Positions 11,331-23,448 of a DNA stretch of 64,000 nt are shown piece by piece. The position numbers were made by a program, and so were the translations under genes. This DNA is from Aquilaria yunnanensis (taxonomy: Eukaryota > Streptophyta > Magnoliopsida > Malvales > Thymelaeaceae). The notes below the pieces were generated by a model. The model ran no database searches. It was not told the DNA's origin and saw only the letters and a program-made list of their open reading frames with translations. The first letter of the stretch is position 1, and every line of letters begins with the position of its first letter. Location of the stretch: the NCBI GenBank assembly GCA_039654915.1, contig CM077593.1, positions 42,378,501 to 42,442,500 on the forward strand, in the 5' to 3' direction.

Positions 11331-12226
11331 TGATAGCCGAAGTTTTATCGCCCTATCCACTGACTTCGAAGAAAGAGGGAGCCAAACACATGAGGTATGC
11401 GACCCCGGAAGCCTCATCGTACCAACCTCGGGAAATTACCATATTGCCTCTCCATCAGAGGACGAATGAACCGACTTCGGAAGAATAAGAACACCCCGAA
11501 GAAACAATATCACCTCGGGGAAAGGTCCTTGTTCATTTCCCCTTAAAATATAACGTCGGCTGAAGGGTCCTCGGAGGAGCGATGGGCGCCACGAAGGAGT
11601 CTTTGACATATTCGCCCGTACGCACTAGACATCGACCTCAAAGCACTCTGATAGGCCACTGCAGTCTGTACTCTGACACGCTGCGACACACTTCTCGATA
11701 AGCCACTGCCCGAGAAAGCCTGCTGGCGGCTAGCCACTCTTCGGGTCAGAGGTACGGGCGGCATCCGTCCATACACATGTCACAATCCGAGGGGCTCATT
11801 TCCTCTTATTTATAGTAGGAGAGCTTTTTGGGGTCGACGGCTGGCTTCCCCCCCTTTTTTCTCCTCCAGACTCGCCGGAAAAATGCCTCCGGCGAGATTC
11901 TTGCCCTTCTGAGCATACCAGGCAAATGCTCCTGACAAGCTTATTTTGTGCTTACCCTTTGTCACCATTTAGAGACACTGACTTGGGCGTCGGAGGCTCC
12001 TCCCCGGAAAACTACTCCGGGGACCTCCTGACTCCTGTTTTCTGCGCGTTTCAGGTGATGACTACTTGGGGACATTCCCATTTCAGGCTCTTTCCAGCTC
12101 CGGAAGGCTTTCTCGGCTACTGCTATCCACCACCGGATGGCCCGCGTGATACACTTCAGGAGGTCCTGGTTATTCTCGTCGTGGAGCCACGGCGGGAACC
12201 TCTATGATGGCCACGCCACGCCATCA
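11331..12226 (+). repeat. Element B 3' LTR
   Basis: 896 bp from TGATAGCCGAAG to CCATCA. It matches the 5' LTR outside the nested solo LTR and the 28-bp end duplication. It includes a perfect U5 hairpin (CCCCGGA...TCCGGGG, about 12002-12022) and the motif ACTTGGGCGTCGGAG. Confidence 0.95.
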
Positions 12227-12231
12227 CAAGG

Positions 12232-12920
12232 ACCAAATCTATGTGCCTAAAAAAGCAAAGCTCAGGGATGAAATACTTGAAGAAGCTCACATAAGCAAGT
12301 TGAACATCCATCCAAGAAGTCAGAAAATGTATAAAGACTTGAAGACTCACTTCTAGTGGCCAAATATGAGGAAAGACATAGTTACATATGTCTCCAAATG
12401 TGCCACATGCAAGGGGGTAAAGGTAGAGCACCAGAAGCAAGCTGGTACCCTGCAGACTCTATCTATACTAGTGAGGAAGTGGGGCAACATAACCATAAAC
12501 TTTTTGACCGGTTTTCCTATGACCAAATTAAGGCATGATACAATCTGGGTCATTGTGGATAGGCTATCCAAATGTGCCCACTTCTTACCTATAAAACTCA
12601 TAGATTTTATGGAGAATTTGGCTCAAATGTATATCCAAGATATAGTGAAACTGCATGGAATACCAGATTCCATTGTATCTGATTGAGATCCAAGATTTAC
12701 AGCTTGATTTTGGAGTGCTTTTCACAAAGCATTAGGTACCAAAATCCTCTTATGTACTACTTATCACCCTCAGACTGATGGGTAAACTGAAAGGGTGATA
12801 CAAATACCAGAAGACACGTTCAGGAGTTGTGTGTTGGATTTCAAGGGTAAATGGGACCAACACTTGTTATTGGTGGAATTCTCATATAATAATAGTTATC
12901 AAAGTAACATTGGCATAACA
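12232..12920 (+). pseudogene. Integrase of element A (broken, truncated)
   Basis: The frame continues from 4190 across the B insertion. The HHCC zinc domain shows H near 12290 (EEAHISKLNIHP) and CATCK near 12400. The catalytic core follows with WVIVDRLSKCAHFL, HGIPDSIVSD, YHPQTDG and [14 protein letters not shown]. The first catalytic Asp position reads N (ITINFLTGF). Stops fall near 12355, 12684, 12714 and 12784. The sequence stops matching near 12920, where minus-strand RT sequence starts. Confidence 0.8.
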
Positions 12921-12921
12921 T

Positions 12922-13400
12922 AAGGAATTTGTTATAAACCAAAATATCATCAAAATAACCAACAACAAGCTTGCTTAGGTAATCATGCAAAACTTGGTTC
13001 ATTAGTCTCATAAAAGTGCTAGATGCATTAGTCAAACCAAATGGCATCATCAACCACTCATAAAGACCAAATTTGCTTTTAAAAGCTATTTTCCACTCAT
13101 CGCCTTCCTTCATTCAAATTTGATGGTATCCACTCTTTAAATCAATCTTTGAAAATACAGTAGAAATATACAATTCATCAAGTCTAGAAATAGGATGTCT
13201 ATACTTTACAGTGATTTTGTTGACAGGCTTGTAATCCATGTATATGTGCGATGTTCCATCTTCTTTTGGCACCAAAAGTATAGGTACAGGACATGGTTTC
13301 ATGCTCTCTCTCACATGGCCTTTTGCCAACAAATCCTCCTATTTCCTTTGAATTTCCTTAGCCTCCTTAGGGTTAAACCTATGTGAAGGCCTATTTAGAA
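12922..13400 (-). pseudogene. Reverse transcriptase fragment of element M
   Basis: Minus-strand motifs appear in order: LAKGHVRESMKPC, VPKEDGTSHIYMDYKPVN, HPISRLDEL, FSKIDLKSGYHQI, a stop, [29 protein letters not shown] and [10 protein letters not shown], which is the catalytic Y/F-x-D-D site. The stop between HQI and KEG fits an Arg CGA to TGA change. Sequence ends right after the catalytic motif at the border with A. Confidence 0.85.
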
Positions 13401-13869
13401 TAGATGCTCCAGGGACTAAGTCAATTTGATGCTCTATCCTCGAATTAGAGGCAATCCTCCTAGTTTCTTTTTGGAAAAACATCTTCAAACTCCTACAACA
13501 AAGACAAAACATCACTTGGAAGAGAAGTTAGTTCATGTATAACAATATAAGATTTCTTGTAAAGCAAAAGAAGCACTAGCCTTTGTGCTTTAAAGGCTTG
13601 TCTTAGATCTCTCATTTTTGTAATACAACACTATTTTCTTTTCTCAATTTGCCCCTATTTGATTTTACCTTGGGAATTCTCAACTCTCACTTTCCTCTTA
13701 GGTCCACTCTTCTCACCATGTCTTTCGGTTGTTCAACTTTCCTCTCTTGTTTCTTACCATTCAAACTCTCATCTTGCCACTGAAGTTGACGTTGACCCTC
13801 CAAGACTTATTGTGGTGATGGTAGTAAGAGTGTAACCGACCTTTTTTTTTTTTTGTGAATGATTGTGTA

Positions 13870-14480
13870 TAGGTTCTTGTAACCATCATATGTTTCATTC
13901 TTGTCAAATTTCTATGGCCTCCCAAGTAAAATGTGACAAGGTCACATAGGAATCATATCACATAACATCTTATCTTGATAAAAACCAATCTTAAAAGGAA
14001 TAAGAACTTGCCTTTGTACCCAAATTTCTCCATGTTCATTAAGCCATTACAACTTGTAAGGTTGAGGGTGTTTATGGGTAGATAGTTGTAACTTTTCCAC
14101 CAAAGTGTTGCTAGCCACATTTGTGCAACTTCCCCTATCAATGATTATGCTACACAATTTGTCATTCACATGACACCTTATGTGGAATATGCATTCTTTT
14201 TGGTCCTCCTCTTTAATTTGCACACTTAAGTCCCTTCTTGCAACAAGATTAAAGGCTCATTCCTGGGCACCCAATGCTACATGGTCTTCCTCCAAGGGTG
14301 ACATCTTGGCCTTTTTATCAAACCCTTCCTCATCCTCAGTTTCAAGCTCTTCTCCATCATCAATCTATAAAACTTTGCAATCCCAAGCCAAATAACCATT
14401 ACTGCTATACTTATAACACACAAACTCCTTAGTTCTTTGAGAATTTTAAGCCATAGGGTACATTTTGTATGGAAAGTGGC
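13870..14480 (-). pseudogene. Protease and zinc-knuckle region of element M
   Basis: Near 14100-14155 the minus strand reads IDRGSCTNVASNTLVEK, resembling the protease start of related Ty3/gypsy elements, where D-x-G-S-C is usual. HILLGRP follows near 13930. Upstream, near 14370-14410, a CCHC knuckle is degraded: CYKYSSNGYLAWDC has lost one Cys and the His. Stops and frameshifts are frequent. Confidence 0.65.
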
Positions 14481-14499
14481 CATAGGTCATTTGGAAGAG

Positions 14500-15373
14500 C
14501 TCTTAGCCTTAGCCCTTGAAATCTCTCTCCTTGGCTCCTTAGACATGCTACCTTTCTAATTGGCAACAAATCTTTGCATGGAATATGTTGTCCTTGTTCT
14601 TTGTATGATTTTTTTTGCCTTGGTGGCTTGGCGTAGCAAGTTAGCCATATCTACAAAATAAACTATCTCCACTTTGTTTGCAATTTTTGAATTAAGGCCA
14701 TTTAAGAATCTTGCCAAAGTTCCTCATCTTCAACAACTCAAGCTCTAATGAGGGTGATCTCCAACTCTTTGTGATAATCCTCCATAAATCTACTTCCTTG
14801 GACAAATCTTTGCAACTTGTGGTTGGTCTTGGTAGTAGTAGCTAGGAACAAATCTTTTCCTCATGATAACTTTGAACTCCCTCCAAGTTCTAATGGGTTC
14901 CTTATCATTTCTCTTTCTTGAAATCACCACCTGATTCTACCATAAAAGCATAGTCAATAAAATCAACAGTGGCTAATTTTACCTTATTTTCCTTCGAGTA
15001 GTTGTGACAATCACAAATCATCTCAACCTTTTGCTCCCACTCCCAATATGCATCTAAATCACTTTTTGCTCTCATTAGTAGGATGTCAGGCTTGATGGAG
15101 TTCATATGGTCATGTTCATGAAGCTCCCCATTCCTTTATGGTCTAAAAGCACTCCAAGCTTCTTCTTCCTCTTCTGAATCCTCCAACTTTATTCCTTTGT
15201 CCTTCCTAAAGATAAGATTATTCCTCTTTGCACTTGGGATGCAATGGCCTTCATAGATGCTAGGGTTTTCATCTCTCGAAGCATAGACTCTACATCATTC
15301 AACCTAAGGGTCAAACTGCTTGTGGATGTTTGGAGAGCCTCTAATAACAACCTTTTATTTTTAGGTTTCCTCT
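14500..15373 (-). pseudogene. gag of element M (N-terminal part cut by copia)
   Basis: The capsid-like segment DLDAYWEWEQKVEMICDCHNYSKENKVKLATVDFIDYAF at 14940-15060 is a common plant retrotransposon Gag sequence. An upstream segment near 15245-15370 has a Leu-rich heptad pattern. The copia element enters at 15373/15374; on the far side (36362) I see only leader-like sequence and no clear in-frame ATG. Confidence 0.7.
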
Positions 15374-16788
15374 TGTTAGGTTTCGGGAGCCAAACAAGCA
15401 CAGTGGAATTTAACCGAAACTCTCCAAGATCCAAGTGAAACGGGGTAAACCGGGTGTTCGAAAATTTTCATACCTAATTTTCGGTTAAGATCTCTCACCC
15501 AACTGTAGACTCGAATCACAAAACCTAAATAGTTGACATGTTCAAGCTCTCTATGGTATCCACACGAGCCTCTCGGGATCACCATGCTTCCACCACGTCC
15601 CGACAGATGTGTTTTTCTTGATTTCACAGTGCTAGTTTGCGTCCTCCAAGGAATTGCAAGAGCAGAGTGCGGCTCTCCTTTTGGGAGGCTAGGGTAAGAA
15701 GCTGTGAATTTCTCACTAAAAGTTGTATTTATAGTGAGACTCAACTTCTAGGCCTAATAGGTTTCAAAGCCCTGATCTAATTAGGCTTTAATTTTGGGCT
15801 TAATAATGGCTCAACTCTTGGGCCCATTATTAATATGAAATTATTATGAAACCATAACCCAAATAATTAGCCCATGCACTCTAATGATCCAAATAGCTCT
15901 ATGTGTGAGACCCAATAGGCTCTTACCATATTGGCAATGATCATAAATCACATTTATGATCATAAGCAATGAGTGGTGTCTACCAACAAATCATTGCTAC
16001 CCAAGTGACAAGATTGTCAGTGATTTGACTAAACTTTTATGATCATTACCGATATATGTTATTGTCCCTTTGTCCAAGATATCAAGACTAAGCACGAGAC
16101 ATGGAATGTATCATTCTCGTATAGCCCAATCTTTGGTTTCTTGATTACTGAGTAGACCAACTTAAACTGATGACATTGATATCGTATATCAACTTATCCG
16201 AGCATGGCCATGTATTTTCTAAGTCTCACTCTATCAAGGGGCTCGAAGATATCACTCCCGTTACATAGGAGGGACAAATCCCATCTTGATCATATAAATC
16301 CCTCCACATGATATGTGACATACCCAATGACCTCCTTCAAGTTCACTCAGTTACGACCAACAAAGGAAAGTATCAAAGTATGTGACTCACATGTAGGGAA
16401 CCTTGATGAGCTTAGGTCAAAGAACTACATATACCATGATCACTATGAGAATCACTTATGACACTCATATAACGATCCATGTAGTGTTCTCACGGTGGAT
16501 CGAGCCCCGTAACAAGTTCTCAAACTTGTACCCATATGTAGATTGCATATCTCATATTAGTCTCCACATATGCCAGTCGTTATGTATCATTGAAACCCAC
16601 TCCACAATAATACTAGACTGGGGACATTTAAGAATATCATTATTCTAGGGTTACAATTATGTTTATTACATTACGTAGAAACAAAACAACAAACATAATT
16701 GCTAGATTAATGCCTTAATAAAATATCATGACTCAGTGTGCAAAAAATACAAGCATCTCATGATTAGCTTTTGGGCACAACACTAATA
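15374..16788 (-). repeat. Copia 3' LTR
   Basis: 1415 bp. The plus strand starts TGTTAGGTTTCGGGAGCC and ends CACTAATA; the matching end of the other LTR is CACTAACA, so the terminal TG (minus strand) has become TA. A purine-rich run on the minus strand (complement of ATCTCCCACTT, from 16789) is the likely polypurine tract. Confidence 0.9.
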
Positions 16789-17340
16789 ATCTCCCACTTG
16801 CACTAAAAGCCAATCATCCATGTATCTAATATCGATGAACCTAGAATGGCTATCATGCTTCTGCTGCGTAAGGGGCTTTGTCAATGGATTAGCAATGTTG
16901 CTATCTATTAAAGTCCTACATATCCTTACATCATCCCTCTCGATGATCTCCCTGATGAGATGATAGCGTCGAAGTATGTGTTTGGATCGCTGGTGAGATC
17001 GAGGTTCCTTAGCCTGTGTGATTGCTCCATTGTTGTCACAATAGAGCTCTATCGAGTCAGCAATGCTTGGAACCACTCCAAGTTCAATGATGAACTTCTT
17101 GATCGAAACTGCCTCCTTCGCAACATCAAAGGTGGCAATGTACTTGGATTCTGTTGTAGAGTCAGCTACTGTCTCTTGCTTTGAACTCTTCCAGCTCACA
17201 GCACCACCACCAATACAAAACACGTAACTAGATTGTGATCTAAACTCATCCTTATCGGATTGGAAGCTTGCATCGGTGTAACCCCTTACAACGAGTTCAT
17301 CTTCACCTCCAAAGACCAAGAATGCATCCTTAGTCCTTCG
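16783..17340 (-). pseudogene. Copia RNase H
   Basis: The minus strand reads VVRGYTDASFQSDKDEFRSQSSYVF, with the catalytic D in GYTDASF. It continues with AVSWKSSKQETVADSTTESKYIA, carrying the E of S-T-T-E, and ELYCDNNGAI. All are typical of copia RNase H. A HILRRYHLIRE segment and NIADPLTK-like motif (NIANPLTK) close the domain. It is separated from RT by stops. Confidence 0.85.
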
Positions 17341-17394
17341 TAAGTACTTAAGGATGTTCTTAACAGCTGTCTAGTGACTCTCATCGGGGTTCGA

Positions 17395-18420
17395 TTAGTA
17401 CCTACTCGTCATGCTCAAGGCATATGAGACATCGAGACGAGTGCATATCATGGCATACATGATAGATCCAATTGCTGAAGCATATGGAATCTTACTCATG
17501 CGCTCTTTCTCCTTAGGTATACTCGGACACTGAGATCTAGAAAGAGTTATACCATGTGACATGGGCAAGAATCCTTTCTTGCAATCTTGCATGTTAAACC
17601 TCTTTAGTACCTTGTCAATGTATGTACTTTGACAGGCCAAGAAGCTTTCTAGATCTATCTCTATAGATCCTGATGCCTAACACACAGGCTGCTTCACCCA
17701 AGTCCTTCATAAAGAAACATTTCTCTAGCCAAGTCTTCACGGACTGTAGTTCAGGAATGTCATTCCCGATGAGTAGTATGTTATCTACATACAACACCAA
17801 GAAGACAATAGCGCTCCCACTAACCTTCTGGTAGACACAGGGTTTATCTTCATTTTTTATAAACCCAAACTCTTTGATTGCTTCATCAAAATGAAGGTTC
17901 CAACTTCGAGAAGCTTGCTTTAGTCCATAAATAGACCTTTGCAACTTGCACACTTTATTGGCATTTTCAAGAGTGACAAAACCCTCAGGTTGTGTCATGT
18001 ACACATCCTCAAGTAACTTTCCATTTAGGAATACAATTTTGACATCCATTTTCCATATCTCATAATCATAGTGTGCAGCAATAGCGAACAAAATTCGAAT
18101 GGATTTAAGCATAGCAACTGGTGAAAAAGTTTCATCATAGTCAATACCATGAATTTGCTTGAAACCTTTTGCAACCAGTTGCCATTTAAAGGTAATCACA
18201 TTACCATCCATGTCAGTTTTGTTCTTGAAAACCCATTTGCACCCTGTGGGTTTTATCCCTTTAGGTGGGTCAATCAAAGTCCATACTTGATTTTCATACA
18301 TGGATTCCATCTCGGATTTCATGGCCACTAGCCACTTCTCAGAGTCAGGCCCCGACATAACTTATTGGTAGGTTGTGGGCTCATCTTGATCCATGAGCAT
18401 GACATCACCAGTATGAGTCA
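17395..18420 (-). pseudogene. Copia reverse transcriptase
   Basis: The motifs are CKWVFKNK, LVAKGFKQIHGIDYDETFSPVA, WKMDVKIVFLNG (usually DVKTAFLNG), YGLKQASRSWN and the catalytic LYVDNILLIGND. The second catalytic Asp of YVDD is Asn here (codon AAC at 17782-17780), so this copy would lack polymerase activity even without its stops. GSIMYAMICTRLDVSYA near 17400-17480 belongs to the connection region. Confidence 0.9.
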
Positions 18421-18499
18421 CGAGAAATCCATATCTCTCAGGCTCATGCCGAATCCTACCAGACCTACGTGGGCTCTGTGCTACAGGAACAGACTCCTG

Positions 18500-19450
18500 A
18501 ACCACAACATCTTGTGGTGTCTATTCAGGTTCCATTTTAGGTTCGAGGTCTCCTTGTTGTTCTTGAATTTCTTCAAGTTCTACTTTCCTCCCACTGGTTC
18601 CTTTAGAGATAAACTCTTTCTCTAACAAGACACCAGTTCGAGCAACAAACACTTTTTGCTCAGAAGGATTGCAGAAATAGTAACCCTTTGTTTCTTTGGG
18701 ATACCCAACAAAAAGGCATTTTTTAGATTTGGGCCCTAGTTTGTCTAAGGATTGACATTTCACATAAGCGTCACAGCCCTAAATCTTCATAAAAGACAAA
18801 ATGGTTTCTTTTGAACCTATTTAGATAGAACTCGGTTTAGTGTAAAGCAACTATCTCTAGAGCATGTCCCCAAAAGGAGTTTGGAGGGTCAGCTTGACTT
18901 ATCATAGAATGAACCATGTCTAACAAAGTTCGATTTCTTCTTTCAGATACACCATTCCATTGAGGTGTACCAGGTGGAGTGAGTTGTGATACTATACCAC
19001 ACTCCTTTAGATTGTCAAGGAATTCTCAATCTAAGTACTCTCCATCTCGATCTAATCGAAGCACTGTGATACTCTTCCCGAGTTGATTCTTTACATCATT
19101 CTTGAATTCTTTAAACTTTTCAAAGGATTCTAACTTGTGTCTCATGAGATACAAATAGCCATATTTGCTGAAGTCATTAGTGAAAGTAATGTAGTATTGA
19201 AAACCTCCTCTAGCATGTGTAGACATAGGGCCACATACATCACTATGTATGAGTCTTAGTAAGTCATTAGCCCTTTCACTTTGCCCTGTAAATGGGGCTT
19301 TGTTCATCTTGCCCAACAAACATGACTCACATGTCTCATATGATTCAAAATCAAATAGTCCAAGAGTCCATCCTTATTGAGCTTGGATATGCAAGTCTCA
19401 TTTATAGGGCCCAAGCGACAGTGCCAGAGATAGGTTGGGTTCGAATCATT
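18500..19450 (-). pseudogene. Copia integrase
   Basis: The core segment at 19026-19319 reads LIHSDVCGPM (first catalytic Asp) and FTNDFSKYGYLYLM. The second Asp region at about 19030-19060 reads LRLDRDGEYLD. Downstream, IxRNGVSERRNRTLLD-like sequence and the C-terminal KCLFVGYPKETKGYYF at 18660-18730 are recognisable through frameshifts. The zinc-binding N-terminus lies upstream near 19330-19450. Confidence 0.8.
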
Positions 19451-19999
19451 TCATCTAACCTTCTTGGTATTCACATTATAGATTGGATCTTTGAGGTCTA
19501 GAAAATACAACCCATTGCTAAGTTGAGCACTGCTATAAAAGATTTCATTCAAATAAATAGAACAACTTTTGTCCTTTATTATAAATGAAAAACCTTTCTT
19601 GTCCAAACAAGAAATAGAAATCAAATTTCTACTAATAGTAGGCACAAAGTAGCAGTTGTCTAATTCTAAAACTAATCCACTAGGTAAAGTGAGAACATAA
19701 GTCCCTATGGCTAAGGCAGCAACCCTTGCTCCATTTCCAACACGTAGGTCCACTTCACCTCGGGCCAATCTTCTACTTCTACTTAGATCCTGCACATTTG
19801 CACAAATGTGAGATCCACATCCAGTATCCAATACCCAAGATGAGGAAGTAGAAAAGTTAGCGTCTATAACAAAAATACCTGAACTGCAAAATCTTACTTC
19901 CCTTTTCTTTAGCAAGTTCTTCAAGATAGCGCTTGCAGTTACGCTTCCAGTGTCCGGGTTTCTTACAATGGAAGCACTCCCATTCCTTTGCCACACCAC
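19451..19999 (-). pseudogene. Copia aspartic protease with zinc knuckle nearby
   Basis: The active-site segment SSWVLDTGCGSHICAN lies near 19790-19850. NLISISCLDKKGFSF is the usual copia protease C-terminal motif. The nucleocapsid zinc knuckle CFHCKKPGHWKRNC, a clean CCHC, lies upstream at about 19930-19985 in another frame, so a frameshift separates Gag from protease. Confidence 0.85.
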
Positions 20000-20722
20000 C
20001 CTTTGGTTTCAATGCAGCTGAAGAAGAATTAGCATTGGACTTTCCATTGGCTTTATCCTTCTTCTTGTTGGCTTTTCCCTTTCCTTTGCACTTTTGAACC
20101 ATCAAAATGGGCTTAGCCTTCTTAAGGTTTTGCTCAGCAGTTCTCAACATGTTGAGCAATTAAGGGAGGGACTTGTCAATGTCGTTCATGTTATAGTTCA
20201 TGACAAACTGATTGTAGCTTTCAGGCAACGATTGCAAGACTACATCAACAGCCAACTCTTTCTGAAGAGCAAATCCCAAACTCTCAAGATTCTCAAGGTA
20301 CCCAATCATCTTGAGCACATGAGGACTCATGGGACTTCCTTTAGACATTTTGCACTGAAACAATGCCTTAGAGGTCTCAAATCTCTCATTCTTAGCTTGC
20401 TCTTGGAAAAGCATTTTGAGATGTTTGATCATATCGAACGCCCCCATGTTCTCATGTTACTTCTGAAGCTCAGATTCCATGGTAATAAGCATGAGGCATG
20501 CAACATCCAAAGCATCATCAAAATGACTCTTGTGAGCATCCCTTTCAGCTCTTGAAGAAGTGGCAGCAGGCTCATTCGGAATGGGCTTCTCTAGGAGGTA
20601 AACCTTTCTCTCTTGCTTGAAGACTATCCTCAAGTTTCGGTACCATTTGAGAAAGTTGGTCCCATTCAACTCTTCCTTCTCAAGGATTAAATGCAATGAA
20701 GTGTCGATGTGTTTTGTGCCAT
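19900..20722 (-). pseudogene. Copia gag
   Basis: The ATG at 20722-20720 begins M-A-Q-N-T-S-T; a small frameshift then precedes LHLILEKEELNGTNFLKWYRNLRIVF. The capsid segment ALDVACLMLITMESELQK is followed by a stop, then HLKMLFQEQAKNERFETSK, ...LQSLPESYNQFVMNYN and a Lys-rich stretch before the zinc knuckle. All are familiar copia Gag motifs. Confidence 0.85.
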
Positions 20723-22231
20723 GGTTATCTACAACAGTAAATATGCAGTGTAAGAGCCATGTATTTTAATTCATTTAATAAGGACTTTTATTAAACGATA
20801 CTCCCACTATTTTACTCAAAATAATAACCCTCGATATTATTTTGGAACACCTCAGCATTAAGGTATTCTAGTGGGCCAAGATCCATATTTGACCACAACC
20901 TGAGCCAACTTTGGCTTTTCTCTCAAGTTACAGTTATGTAGGTAGGCAACTCCTTGCCAATTGCATCTTATGCAACTCTTGGATAGTTGGGTGAACAACA
21001 CTTGTCCAAGCTCATTTCATGAACTTAAGCCCAACTCTATGCCTCTAAGTCCCCAATCATATTAGGATGATTTAGTTAAGTCAGACCCAAAGTTAGCAAT
21101 TTGGATATCACTATTATCCCATCACGCCTTACCAAGATGAACATAGGTGCTTTACTTTGGCAAACCCACCCAATGTTGATCAAAGTCTTGACGAGTGCCA
21201 ACATTTGGAAGGCAACACATTTAATGACTTAATATTTGTTTGAGGGATTTTTCTTTTGATCTCACCAATTTGTTATCTCCGGTTTTCTTATACATGCATC
21301 ACATACAAATATAAAACATGCATCCCATGCTTACAAGAAAGTAAACGTGACATGGTTATAGCCCGAACTATGCGATATTCTCAAGCCAATGAGAATATCA
21401 TAAAGGCCTAAGAAAAGAAAAGGGTCTTCACAAGCTCCTTCTCCTCCTTTCTTGGTTGCCCTTTTGTTGTCACCTCCTTAGACATACCACCTTGGATGAT
21501 CCCATAATGCACCATTACATCAATAATAGAAACCTCGAGTTACATGCAAGGGGAGTAAGGTGAGAAGAGAATGTACAATGAAAGTAACAAGAAAGCATGA
21601 CTCGTAGGCCATATTTACAAGTACAACCAATCAAGGGCTATAACCATGCACCATGCTACAACCACCAATCAGCATAACATGTCAAATCTCATTCAACAAA
21701 TGCATGCTAATTAACATGAGTTGATTAACCAGTTTTTATTTATGTGGTGCTTCGCATATGATGGTCCTGTTGGCCGGTCAGCGGGCGGTGGTTCCGCTGA
21801 TCGGTCAATGGATGAGGTTAATGGGGGCCGCCTTTGCAGCAGGTTGTGAGGGGGCAACGCCCCCCCGATGCAAAAAATTGTCTTACTATTGTCTTGCCCG
21901 AGATCTTCTATTTTGAGCAAGTAGGCACTTGAGACTCCTCCATTCAAGCCACCAAAATACCTTACTTTCGGTTCCCGAACGGACTGAATCCGAACCAAGC
22001 TAAAGTTTTGACAACTATTGCAAGAATCCTAATCCATATAGGTATCTCATACCTATCAATCTTGGGTTAATCTCATTAACCAATTTGTGTCGTTTCTTCA
22101 TATATCTCATATGTTCATTACGAGTTTCGGTTTCAAGCATAATGAATCAATCTAATTAATCATGGCCAAAAGAAACCGAACACATAACATCATACGATTC
22201 AACATTCAATCCCGATTTAGGGTTTCACCAA
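20723..22231 (-). other. Copia untranslated leader
   Basis: About 1.5 kb between PBS and gag with no retroviral motif. Near 21765-21870 it is GC-rich with short inverted repeats. No other gene-like sequence is seen. Confidence 0.6.
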
Positions 22232-22233
22232 TA

Positions 22234-22245
22234 GCTCTGATACCA
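22234..22245 (-). other. Copia primer binding site (initiator Met tRNA type)
   Basis: The minus strand reads TGGTATCAGAGC, the standard PBS complementary to the 3' end of initiator methionine tRNA. It lies next to the 5' LTR border at 22247. Confidence 0.9.
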
Positions 22246-22246
22246 C

Positions 22247-23448
22247 TGTTGGGTTTCGGGAGCCAAACAAGCGCAGCGGAATTTAACCGAAACCCTCTAG
22301 GATCCAAGTGAAATGGGGTAATCCGAGTGTTCGAAAATTTTGATACCTAATTTTCGGTTGAGATCTCTCACCCAACTGTAGAGTTGAATCACAAAACCTG
22401 AACAGTTGACATGTTCAAGCTCTTTATGGTATCCACACGAGCCTCTCGGGATCACCACGCTTCCGCCACGTCCCGGCAGATGTGTTTCTTTTGCTTTCAC
22501 AGTGCTAGCTTGCGTCCTCCAAGGAATTGCAAGATAAGAGTGCGGCTGTCCTTTTGGGAATTTCTCACTAAAAGTTGTATTTATAGTGAGACTCAACTTC
22601 TAGGCTTAATGGGTTTCAAAGCCCTAATCCAATTTGGCTTTAATTTCGAGCTTAATAATGGCTTAACTCTTGGGCCCATTATTAATACGAAATTATTGTA
22701 AAACCATAACCCAAATAATTAGCTCATGCACTCTAGCCCATGCACTCTAATGATCCAAATAGCTCTATGTGTGCGACCCAATAGGCTCTTACCACGTTGG
22801 CAATGATCATAAATCACATTTATGATCATAAGAAATGAGCGGTGTCTAGCAACACATCATTGCTACCCAAGTGACAAGATTGTCGGTGATTCGACTAAAC
22901 ATTTATGATCATTACCGATATATGCCATTGTCTCTTTGTCCAAGATATTAAGACTAAGCACGATACATGGAATGTGTTACTCTCGTATGGCCCAATCTTT
23001 GGTTTCTTGATTACCGAGTAGATCAACTTAAACTGATGACATTGATATCGTATATCAACTCATCCGAGCATGGCCATGCATTTTCTAAGTCTCACTCTAT
23101 CAAGGGGCCCGAAAATATCACTCCCATTACATAGGAGGGACAAATCCCATCTTGATCATACAAATCTCTCTGCATGATATGTGACATACCTAATGACCTC
23201 CTTCAAGTTCACTTAGTTACGAGCAACAAAGGAAAGTATCAAAGTATGTGACTCACATGTAGGGAACCTTGATGACCTTATGTCAAAGGACTACATATAC
23301 CATGATCACTATGAGAATCACATATGACACTCATATAACGATCCATCTAGCGTTCTCATGGTGGGTTGGTCCAGTAACAAGTGCTCCAACTTGTATCCAT
23401 ATGCAGACTACATATCTCATATTAGTCTCCACATATGCCAGTCGTTAT
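22247..23448 (-). repeat. Copia 5' LTR, first piece
   Basis: It begins TGTTGGGTTTCGGGAGCC on the plus strand. The LTR continues at 24870-24920 and 36204-36356 once the solo LTR and element D (with one TSD copy each) are removed. The three pieces total 1406 bp against 1415 bp for the 3' LTR. Confidence 0.9.

Larger units (their letters stand above)
4196..12226 (+). mobile_element. Element B: non-autonomous Tat-type LTR element with antisense gene, no gag-pol
   Basis: Both LTRs begin TGATAGCCGAAG; the right LTR ends CCATCA, and the element is flanked by CAAGG duplications. The length is 8031 bp including a nested solo LTR. Between the LTRs I find a PBS, a short gag N-terminal remnant, about 2.6 kb of purine-rich repetitive DNA and a minus-strand multi-exon gene homologous to those of D, E and F. 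No RT, RNase H or integrase motif is present. It must have been mobilised by an autonomous relative, so it behaves like a large non-autonomous derivative. Confidence 0.9.
1..12920 (+). mobile_element. Element A: decayed Ty3/gypsy (Tekay/Del-type) retrotransposon, split by element B
   Basis: The domain order is LTR end, PBS, gag, zinc knuckle, protease, RT, RNase H, then integrase after the interruption at 4196-12226. The reading frame of the RNase H-integrase linker resumes at 12232 after removal of B and one copy of its CAAGG duplication. The left LTR is cut by the window edge. The right end stops inside integrase at about 12920, where minus-strand element M begins, so the integrase C-terminus and 3' LTR are missing. 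Many stops and frameshifts make it inactive. Its LTR and proteins closely match element Z at the other end of the window, where a chromodomain can be seen, hence the Tekay/Del assignment (inferred by similarity). Confidence 0.85.
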
